Shown here in pieces: positions 1 to 4,913 of a DNA stretch of 7,788 nucleotides (positions are counted from its first letter, which is position 1; the number at the start of each line of letters is the position of its first letter). The DNA comes from CAYJVP01 sp964373615 (GTDB lineage Bacteria > Patescibacteriota > Patescibacteriia > UBA9934 > GWF2-40-263). The stretch is taken from positions 1 to 7,788 of the forward strand of contig CAYJVP010000047.1 in NCBI GenBank assembly GCA_964373615.1, given 5' to 3'. The notes beneath the pieces were generated by a model, which was not told where the DNA came from, did no database searches, and saw only the letters and a program-made list of their open reading frames with translations. The translations under genes and the position numbers were made by a program.

Positions 1-535
1 TTTTCGTTGCTCAGGATTCAGATACAGAACGAGTTTCGTAATTCACAGCTCCAAGGACTTCGTCTGGGTGTACCGCGGCGACGCCATCCTCGACGAGCTG
101 TGGAACGGGAACGCGAGCCACTTCATCCAGACGGCCCGGGAGCCGAACAGCAGGATGGTCGGCTATGCCTGCTGCCACCCGCTCGCGGCGGACGTCGAGC
201 CGCGCGTGCACGGGTGGGTGCGCGCTCACGAACTGCCATTTCCTACGGAGGAGGCGGTCATTATCTCATCCATTGGGGTGCATCCGTCCGTGCGTGGCGG
301 GTGGATCGCCATGTCGCTCGGGTACGACGCGCTCCGGTGGGCGATGACCCGCGGGTTCAAGCGCTTCCTGCTTCCGGCCAGCGTTGACATCGCGAACCGG
401 CGGATGGGGTTCGCCGAGCGCCTCGGCGCGCGCATCGTCGCCAAGCTGCAGGGCGCGCGGGAGGACACCAACCACGTGCTGCTCCTTTACGGTAACATCC
501 ACGACGCGCTCGCCGGGGACGAGTGCAACCACTGA
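1..535 (+). CDS. GNAT-family N-acetyltransferase-like protein, 5' partial
   Basis: The frame is open from the first bases (first full codon at 2-4) to TGA at 533-535, giving 177 visible residues, so the true start probably lies outside the window. A GTG at 68 with AAGGA ten bases upstream is a possible internal start, but the residues before it read like ordinary folded protein. The segment at residues 88-115 (IISSIGVHPSVRGGW, then a helix) looks like GNAT strand 4 and the acetyl-CoA pyrophosphate loop, although the loop is RGGWIA rather than the usual RxxGxG/A. Residues 120-150 (RFLLPASVDIANRRMGFAERLGARIV) resemble the GNAT C-terminal part, where a 'GF..LGA' segment follows the cofactor site. 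The acyl acceptor cannot be told. An intrinsic terminator overlaps its stop codon, so this gene ends its own transcription unit. Fold assignment is moderate; the substrate is unknown. Confidence 0.6.
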   Translation, partial: FRCSGFRYRTSFVIHSSKDFVWVYRGDAILDELWNGNASHFIQTAREPNSRMVGYACCHPLAADVEPRVHGWVRAHELPFPTEEAVIISSIGVHPSVRGGWIAMSLGYDALRWAMTRGFKRFLLPASVDIANRRMGFAERLGARIVAKLQGAREDTNHVLLLYGNIHDALAGDECNH

Positions 536-553
536 CCCTTCCTGGGTCTTTTT
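534..553 (+). terminator. Rho-independent terminator after the first GNAT gene
   Basis: Stem GACCC (534-538) pairs with GGGTC (544-548) around the loop TTCCT, followed at once by TTTTT (549-553). The stem starts within the TGA stop codon, which is common in compact genomes. It separates the first GNAT gene from the peptidase. Confidence 0.7.
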
Positions 554-582
554 CTTTGCTCGTGGTTTGTCGGCCGCCGGTC

Positions 583-591
583 TGCTATCAT
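583..591 (+). promoter_or_regulatory. Extended -10 promoter for the S66 peptidase
   Basis: TGC-TATCAT (TG at 583-584, hexamer 586-591) fits an extended -10 element. No convincing -35 box sits at the usual distance. Transcription would be expected to start near 598, only about two bases before the ATG at 600, so the mRNA would be practically leaderless. The 11-mer TCTGCTATCAT (581-591) recurs exactly at 7308-7318 before the last gene. Confidence 0.55.
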
Positions 592-599
592 CCAAGGGT

Positions 600-1583
600 A
601 TGAAGACGCTGCTGCCGATGCCGCTTGCGGACGGGGGAGAGATCCGCGTGATATCCCTGTCGACCAGCTTGCGCGTGGTTCCCGCGCGCGTCCGCGCGGC
701 GGGCCAGCGTCGGCTTGAGGAGTTGGGATTTCGCGTCACCTACGGCGCCAACGCGTTCATGTCCGGTCCGTTCCGGACGGCGTCCATCGCGGAACGTCTG
801 GAGGATTTTCACGAGGCGCTCGCGGATCCGAACGTGGGGGCAATTCTCGCGTCGCGCGGGGGATTTTCCGTGAATCAGCTCCTGCCGTTTTTGGACTTCG
901 CCCGCATCCGGAAGTCGCGCAAGATCATTTGCGGCCATTCCGACATCACGGCGCTCGTGAACGCCGTGTTCGCGCGCGCGGGCCTCGTGGCGTATCTCGG
1001 GCCAAACTTTTCCACGATCAGTCGCACTCGCGACGCGTCGTACACGCTTGAGGCCTTCGACCGGGCAATGCGACGTCCTCGTCCCGCGCCGTGGGCGCAT
1101 TCGCCACGCTGGAACGATCCGGACGAACGCCCGGGTCGGGGGTTCTCCCGCAACCCCGGGCCGTATGTGATCCGCCATGGCCGGGCGGAAGGGACGATCG
1201 TCGGCGGGAACCTCTGCACGTTCAACTTGTTGCAAGGGACGCCGTTTTTTCCGAAGCTCGCCGGGGCTGTGCTCTGGCTCGAGGACGACGCGCTCACAGG
1301 CAAGTGGACGGCGCAGGAATTCGACCGGAACCTGGAGTCGCTGCTGCAGCAGCCGGGAGCGGAAGGGATTCGCGGGCTCGTGATCGGGAGATTCCAGCGG
1401 GTCTCGAACATGACGCGGCGCAAACTGGAGGACATCGTCCGGACGAAATTCCGGCTCCGCGGGGTTCCGGTCGTTGCGGGGATGGACTTCGGGCACACGT
1501 CCCCCCAGGGCATGGTCCCGATCGGCGGAACCACGCACCTGGTCGCGATCGGCGCGCGCGTTTCCGTCCGCGTGTCTCCGTAG
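600..1583 (+). CDS. S66-family serine peptidase, MccF/LD-carboxypeptidase-like
   Basis: A 327-residue cytoplasmic protein (no signal peptide or membrane helix) with the family S66 landmarks: RGGFSVNQLLPFLD at 86-99, nucleophile Ser114 in CGHSDITAL, Glu228 in LWLEDDA, and His299 in DFGHTSP. These fit the Ser-Glu-His triad of LdcA and MccF. The proline- and tryptophan-containing loop at 160-190 (PAPWAHSPRWNDP) and the GGN-x4-N-x2-QGT segment at 202-213 look more like the MccF branch than like murein recyclers. MccF enzymes cleave the amide bond of aminoacyl-nucleotide toxins such as processed microcin C; LdcA-type enzymes trim the terminal D-Ala of murein tetrapeptides. I chose ATG 600 because the frame upstream runs back through the preceding gene and its terminator, and the family normally begins just before the 'IRVISLS' strand. 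AAGGG is one base from the ATG, too close to be a working Shine-Dalgarno. Confidence 0.85.
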   Translation: MKTLLPMPLADGGEIRVISLSTSLRVVPARVRAAGQRRLEELGFRVTYGANAFMSGPFRTASIAERLEDFHEALADPNVGAILASRGGFSVNQLLPFLDFARIRKSRKIICGHSDITALVNAVFARAGLVAYLGPNFSTISRTRDASYTLEAFDRAMRRPRPAPWAHSPRWNDPDERPGRGFSRNPGPYVIRHGRAEGTIVGGNLCTFNLLQGTPFFPKLAGAVLWLEDDALTGKWTAQEFDRNLESLLQQPGAEGIRGLVIGRFQRVSNMTRRKLEDIVRTKFRLRGVPVVAGMDFGHTSPQGMVPIGGTTHLVAIGARVSVRVSP

Positions 1584-1633
1584 GTTGACCGCAAGTCGCC
1601 GAGGCTGTAAGGTTTGGGCGCGTCCGATCACCC

Positions 1634-1641
1634 GGGAGGTG
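1634..1641 (+). promoter_or_regulatory. Shine-Dalgarno that fixes the start of the second GNAT
   Basis: GGGAGGTG lies three bases before ATG 1644. It supports that ATG over the TTG at 1614 and the ATG at 1659, both in the same frame. Its presence suits a gene translated from within a longer message. Confidence 0.65.
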
Positions 1642-1643
1642 TC

Positions 1644-2333
1644 ATGGATCAGATCCGCATGGAACCGTTCCCGTTGGAAGGCGGGAACAACGATATTCTT
1701 GCGAGTCTCGTTGAATGTTACCGAGGGGTATTCGCCGAGCCGCCGTGGAACGAGTGGTTGAAGTGTTCGGAATGCGGGAAGGCGTGGGGGAAGCCGCAGG
1801 ACGCGGACCTCGCCGCGATGCGGTTCTCGCACTGCGGCCGGCCTGTCACGGACTATTGGCCGCACGCCGAGGTCGCGGAGGAATTCTTCCGCGTTCTCGG
1901 GCGGGGAGCCGTGTGCTGGCTGGCCGTCGAACGCGCGGAGCGCCGGGCGAGGGTCGTCGGGTTCACCTGGGGATCGCCGATCGCGTCCATGTGGGACGGG
2001 TTCGAGCCGGAGCTTCAGGACAGCCTGCGCCGCGAATTCGGCGCGGCAGCCGAGAGCGACCAGGACATCATCTACCAGACGGAGCTCGGGGTGCTCGCCT
2101 CCTACCGCAACCGCGGACTGGCCCGCTTGCTCGCGGAGCGGCGTAACCAGGACTTTCTCGACCGCGGATTCCGGATCGGCGTCGCCGTCGTGCGCGAGCG
2201 GCCGGAGCCGTCGGTCACCTTCCTGTGGTACCAGAGGATCGGCTTCCGCGTGATCCACCGGTTTCCGCCGGAGAACGGCCGCGTCGTCATCGCGCGCGCG
2301 CTCGAGTCCGGCCTGTTCTGCCGGCACGCGTAG
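1644..2333 (+). CDS. GNAT-family N-acetyltransferase with an inserted Cys/His knuckle
   Basis: A 229-residue protein with a GNAT core in its second half: strand 4 IIYQTELGVLASY (142-154), the acetyl-CoA loop RNRGLA (155-160), a helix (161-173), then FLWYQRIGFRVIHRF (193-207), the usual GNAT 'aromatic..GF' ending. The first part holds an unusual segment: 'FAEPPWNEWLKC' and then C41-x2-C44 with H63-C64-G, which could bind one zinc. I recall similar GNAT proteins from candidate-phylum genomes, but the acceptor substrate is not known to me. The 60-base gap after the S66 peptidase contains no terminator, and the gene has a proper Shine-Dalgarno, so co-transcription with the peptidase is likely. 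A strong terminator follows. Note the functional echo of MccE, a GNAT that acetylates processed microcin C and acts alongside MccF; no orthology is claimed. Confidence 0.8.
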   Translation: MDQIRMEPFPLEGGNNDILASLVECYRGVFAEPPWNEWLKCSECGKAWGKPQDADLAAMRFSHCGRPVTDYWPHAEVAEEFFRVLGRGAVCWLAVERAERRARVVGFTWGSPIASMWDGFEPELQDSLRREFGAAAESDQDIIYQTELGVLASYRNRGLARLLAERRNQDFLDRGFRIGVAVVRERPEPSVTFLWYQRIGFRVIHRFPPENGRVVIARALESGLFCRHA

Positions 2334-2346
2334 ATGCACGCCTTTT

Positions 2347-2368
2347 CGCACCGACCGGTGCGTTTTTT
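2347..2368 (+). terminator. Strong Rho-independent terminator
   Basis: CGCACC (2347-2352) pairs perfectly with GGTGCG (2357-2362) around GACC, followed by six T (2363-2368). An outer 6-bp inverted repeat, GATGCA (2333-2338) with TGCATC (2371-2376), encloses it. This ends the peptidase-GNAT unit and marks the border with the rseP-pheST region. Confidence 0.85.
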
Positions 2369-2369
2369 C

Positions 2370-2399
2370 TTGCATCGGCCCCTGAAAACGGGCTATGAT
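2370..2399 (+). promoter_or_regulatory. Promoter of the M50 protease gene
   Basis: TTGCAT (2370-2375) and TATGAT (2394-2399) are separated by 18 bases, an acceptable sigma-70-type arrangement directly after the terminator. The expected start point is about 2406, three bases before ATG 2409, again giving a nearly leaderless message. Confidence 0.6.
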
Positions 2400-2408
2400 G
2401 GGGCCGCT

Positions 2409-3524
2409 ATGTTTTGGACCCTCTTGCTGTTTCTCGCCGTCCTGTCGCTCCTCGTGTTCGTCCACGAATTCGGGCACTTTATCGTCGCCAAAAAGTCGGG
2501 AATGAAGGTGGAAGAATTCGGCTTCGGTTTTCCACCAAGGCTCTGGGCGATCCGTCGAGGCGGGACGGCTTATTCGATCAACTGGATTCCACTTGGCGGA
2601 TTCGTGAAAATCAAGGGCGAGTCAGGTGAACAACGTTTTGATCACGACAGCTTTTCCTTTCAATCCGCGTGGAAACGTCTGCTCGTGCTTGTGGCCGGAG
2701 TGACCATGAACATGGTACTTGCGGCCGTGCTGTTGTCGATCGGATTCATGTTGGGCCTTCCAACGATCGTGGAAGACGGCATCTCGTCATCTGCGCGGCT
2801 TGCCGATGAGCAGATTCGTGTGGTGTCCGTGCTTTCGGGGAGTCCGGCGGAGCGTGCTGGTTTTGAAAGTGGCGATGCGCTTTTGTCGATTGACGGTATT
2901 CCGTTTGCGAGCGCCAAGGAGGCACATGGCCATATCACCACACATGTCGAGCAGGACATGGTTTTCGTTGTGGAGCGGGAAGGGGTGAGCATTTCCGCAA
3001 CCCTCCGCGCAGAGGCGCTGCCAGAGGTCGGGATCACCGGGGTCGGTGTTGGGCTTGTGAAAACCGCCCTTGTGTCGTATCCGTGGTATCTTGCGATCGT
3101 GAACGGGATTGTGGCGACCGGGATGTTTACGTGGGAGGTCTTGAAAGCATTTTGGGACCTGCTTGCCAATCTCGTGGTGCGCCAAGAGGTTTCCGTGGAT
3201 CTGTCCGGTCCGGTCGGGATCGCGGTCATGACAGGTCAGGTTGCGGAGCTTGGGTTTGTGTATCTGCTCCAATTTGCCGCGCTTTTGTCGATCAACCTCG
3301 CGGTTGTGAACATCCTGCCATTTCCCGCGCTCGACGGCGGACGTGTGTTGTTTCTTGCGATAGAAAAGCTTCGACGCAAGCCTGTTGATGAGCGACTTGA
3401 GGCCATGGTGCACAATCTCGGGTTCGCCGCGCTCATGGGGCTCGTACTCCTTGTGACCTATCGCGACTTGGTGCGTTTCGGCGATCAGATTATTGGAACG
3501 TTGCGCGGTATGGTCGGTGTGTAA
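2409..3524 (+). CDS. rseP: RIP/site-2 zinc metalloprotease, RseP-type (family M50), with one PDZ domain
   Basis: A 371-residue integral membrane protease. Helix 1 (about 2-25) carries the zinc motif H19-E20-F-G-H23, followed by the RseP-like stretch FGFGFPPRLWAIRRGGTAYS and IPLGGFVKIKGE (60-71). A second helix lies around 91-117. One PDZ domain covers about 135-205 (GSPAERAGFESGD, IDGIPF). The third catalytic part is N301-ILPFPALD309-GGRV, supplying the Asp zinc ligand. More helices lie at about 281-303 and 333-352. The family cuts transmembrane substrates within the bilayer, such as anti-sigma factors and leftover signal peptides; the substrate here is unknown. At 371 residues with one PDZ it is shorter than E. 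coli RseP (two PDZ). The frame opens 25 codons earlier at 2334, but that stretch is the terminator and promoter, so ATG 2409 is the start. Codon use is less GC-rich than in the genes before it. Confidence 0.92.
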   Translation: MFWTLLLFLAVLSLLVFVHEFGHFIVAKKSGMKVEEFGFGFPPRLWAIRRGGTAYSINWIPLGGFVKIKGESGEQRFDHDSFSFQSAWKRLLVLVAGVTMNMVLAAVLLSIGFMLGLPTIVEDGISSSARLADEQIRVVSVLSGSPAERAGFESGDALLSIDGIPFASAKEAHGHITTHVEQDMVFVVEREGVSISATLRAEALPEVGITGVGVGLVKTALVSYPWYLAIVNGIVATGMFTWEVLKAFWDLLANLVVRQEVSVDLSGPVGIAVMTGQVAELGFVYLLQFAALLSINLAVVNILPFPALDGGRVLFLAIEKLRRKPVDERLEAMVHNLGFAALMGLVLLVTYRDLVRFGDQIIGTLRGMVGV

Positions 3525-3535
3525 CGACAACAATC

Positions 3536-3681
3536 ACGCCACGGAACGTGACTTCCTTGCTGCGGAACTCGCCTCCCCCGTGGCGGGGGACCGGATGAAA
3601 TCCTGCAGGCCCTAAGCTGCTGCAACGGATTTCATCCTGGCTCAAACAGTCCTCGCGGCGTTCAGTCCCGTTCCGTGGCGT
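3536..3681 (+). repeat. 146-nt nested inverted-repeat element in the pheS leader
   Basis: This fills most of the 165-base gap between rseP and pheS. The outer arms are a perfect 13-bp inverted repeat, ACGCCACGGAACG (3536-3548) and CGTTCCGTGGCGT (3669-3681). Within them are two more hairpins: TCCCCCG/CGGGGGA (3574-3580 with 3584-3590, loop TGG) and an 11-bp perfect stem GGATGAAATCC (3593-3603) with GGATTTCATCC (3627-3637), extended inward by TGCAG/CTGCA. The left outer arm can also form a small local hairpin, CACG-GAA-CGTG (3540-3550). The right arm ends eight bases before the pheS ATG. ATC borders both ends (3533-3535, 3682-3684), which could be a target duplication or chance. It could be a folded RNA leader that controls pheS or a small non-autonomous mobile element. 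No T-box consensus is visible here. Confidence 0.7.
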
Positions 3682-3689
3682 ATCAAGAT

Positions 3690-4775
3690 ATGCAAGAAAA
3701 ATTTCAAAAATTGAAAACGGATTTCGACGCCGCGATCGAGACGCTTACAGAAGCGGTTGATCTTGAGAAGCTGCGCGTCGAATTTTTGGGGCGCAAGGGA
3801 CATCTTGCCACACTCATGAAGGGGATGTCCGAGCTTGCTGAGGCGGAGCGTCGCGAGATCGGCAAGATCGCCAACGAGGTGAAGGAAAAAATGGAAACGG
3901 CGTTTGCCAAGAAGGAGGCCGAGATGGCCTCGCGCATCGCGTCCAAAGAGGAGTGGATCGACGTGACCGAGCCTGGGAGGTTTCTTTCCTCCGGCCATCT
4001 CCATCCGGTCACCCAAGCCATCGCAGAGATCACGGACATTTTTGCCAAGATTGGATTTACGCGCGTGTCCGCTCCGGAAGTTGATTGGGATTGGTACGCG
4101 TTTGAATCTCTTAACATGCCGAAGGACCATCCGGCACGCGACGACTGGGAGACGTTTTTCGTGGACGCGCCGGAAGGAAACCCGTCTTCGTCCAGCTCGC
4201 TTGGACAAGGGCGGGCGGGAAAGGGGAAGATCGTTTTGACCCCGCACACCTCGAATTCCCAGGTGCGTGAGCTTGAAAAGGGAAGGCTTCCGATTCGCAT
4301 GATGAATATCAACCGCTGTTACCGTCGTCAATCGGACGTGAGTCATGTCCCCATGTTTCATCAGTTTGAAGGATTTATGGTCGCCGAAGGGCTCTCTATC
4401 ACGCATTTGAAAGGCGTTCTCGACTATTTTGTTCGAACATATTTCGGACCAAATCGTGTGACGCGCTTGCGTCCGCATCATTTCCGTTTTACCGAGCCGA
4501 GTTTTGAGGTAGACATCAGCTGTGATGTGTGCGTAGGAAGCGGGTCCGTCGAGGGCGGTGTGTGTCGTCTGTGCAAGGCGGGTTGGCTCGAGCTCGGCGG
4601 GGCCGGGATGACGCATCCGAATGTTTTGAAAGCCGGAGGGGTGGATCCGGGAACGTACACAGCCTTCGCGTTTGGTTGGGGAGTGGAACGCACGCTCATG
4701 ATGCGGCAGGGGATCAAGATTCCGGACATTCGCGTGTTGTACGGAAACGATCTACGTTTTGTGAAGCAGTTTTGA
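3690..4775 (+). CDS. pheS: Phenylalanyl-tRNA synthetase alpha subunit (class II aaRS)
   Basis: A 361-residue subunit of the alpha2-beta2 enzyme that charges tRNA-Phe. An N-terminal helical, coiled-coil arm for tRNA covers about 1-85 (LRVEFLGRKGHLATLMKGM at 28-46). The class II catalytic domain follows: HPVTQAI (105-111), the HTS loop at 186-188, motif 2 with R209-C-Y-R-R and the H219..H224-Q-F-E-G segment, and motif 3 FAFGWGVERTLMM (326-338). Cysteines C278-x2-C281 and C292-x2-C295 form the zinc-type knuckle found in some bacterial PheS. ATG 3690 gives the usual start 'MQEKFQKLK'; a GTG at 3675 in the same frame is possible but lies inside the leader's right stem. No clear Shine-Dalgarno or -10 box precedes it, so it may be read through from rseP. 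Residues 164-175 coincide with an in-frame DNA palindrome that lengthens a surface loop. Confidence 0.96.
   Translation: MQEKFQKLKTDFDAAIETLTEAVDLEKLRVEFLGRKGHLATLMKGMSELAEAERREIGKIANEVKEKMETAFAKKEAEMASRIASKEEWIDVTEPGRFLSSGHLHPVTQAIAEITDIFAKIGFTRVSAPEVDWDWYAFESLNMPKDHPARDDWETFFVDAPEGNPSSSSSLGQGRAGKGKIVLTPHTSNSQVRELEKGRLPIRMMNINRCYRRQSDVSHVPMFHQFEGFMVAEGLSITHLKGVLDYFVRTYFGPNRVTRLRPHHFRFTEPSFEVDISCDVCVGSGSVEGGVCRLCKAGWLELGGAGMTHPNVLKAGGVDPGTYTAFAFGWGVERTLMMRQGIKIPDIRVLYGNDLRFVKQF
4181..4215 (+). repeat. Palindrome inside the pheS reading frame
   Basis: The arms CCCGTCTTCGTCCAG (4181-4195) and TTGGACAAGGGCGGG (4201-4215) can form a 15-position stem with one mismatch (C4189/A4207) and three G-T wobbles around a five-base loop. 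It encodes the low-complexity stretch N-P-S5-L-G-Q-G-R (residues 164-175) between the conserved 'DDWETFFV' and 'IVLTPHTS' segments of PheS. The 7-mer GGGCGGG in its right arm is also found in the palindrome between pheS and pheT. Confidence 0.65.
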
Positions 4776-4782
4776 CTGTTTT

Positions 4783-4900
4783 CCCCTCCTTTTCAAGGAG
4801 GGGTTAGCCCGCCCGACCGAACGACAGGGCGCGAGTTCGGTCGTTCGGGCGGGGGGTGGTTACCGCGTCGCGTAACCCCCTCTAATTCCCCCTTCAAAAG
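4783..4900 (+). repeat. Three-hairpin palindromic element between pheS and pheT
   Basis: It fills nearly all of the 138-base pheS-pheT gap. Hairpin 1 is a perfect 9-bp stem CCCCTCCTT/AAGGAGGGG (4783-4791 with 4795-4803, loop TTC). Hairpin 2 is CCCGCCCGA (4808-4816) with TCGGGCGGG (4845-4853), continued by CCGAAC/GTTCGG (4817-4822 with 4835-4840) past a four-base bulge on the right side. Hairpin 3 is GGTTAC/GTAACC (4858-4863 with 4872-4877), flanked by a G-run and a C-run. The tail CCCCCTTCAAAAG (4888-4900) is a degraded echo of hairpin 1. No T-run follows hairpin 1, so it is not a standard terminator. This style matches dispersed intergenic palindromes seen in many bacteria, but copies elsewhere cannot be checked from this window. 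Confidence 0.65.
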
Positions 4901-4902
4901 AT

Positions 4903-4906
4903 GGAG
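4903..4906 (+). promoter_or_regulatory. Shine-Dalgarno of pheT
   Basis: GGAG lies seven bases before ATG 4914 but only one base before the ATG at 4908. It therefore picks 4914, which also gives the family-typical start 'MNILISYNWLKE'. It sits directly at the end of the palindromic spacer. Confidence 0.7.
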
Positions 4907-4913
4907 AATGTTT

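Noticed and set aside
1585..1613. Possible promoter TTGACC-17-TAAGGT before the second GNAT
   Set aside because: The -10 match is poor, and the gene has a good Shine-Dalgarno and a short terminator-free gap after the peptidase gene, which suits co-transcription better.
2289..2302. CG dinucleotide run
   Set aside because: It falls inside Arg/Ala codons of a GC-rich gene and is expected from composition.
588..2477. A 629-codon open frame on the minus strand
   Set aside because: It runs antisense through two well-supported genes, a terminator and the rseP promoter, and its product is an Arg/Pro-rich low-information sequence. It follows from the high-GC codon pattern of the + strand genes.
4852..4880. 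T-box-like string GGGGTGGTTACCGCG between pheS and pheT
   Set aside because: It resembles the T-box consensus AGGGTGGNACCGCG but has one extra base, lies between the two genes, and has no room for a Stem I with a Phe specifier. A covariance-model search with the T-box family over 4700-4920 would decide; a significant hit would overturn this rejection.
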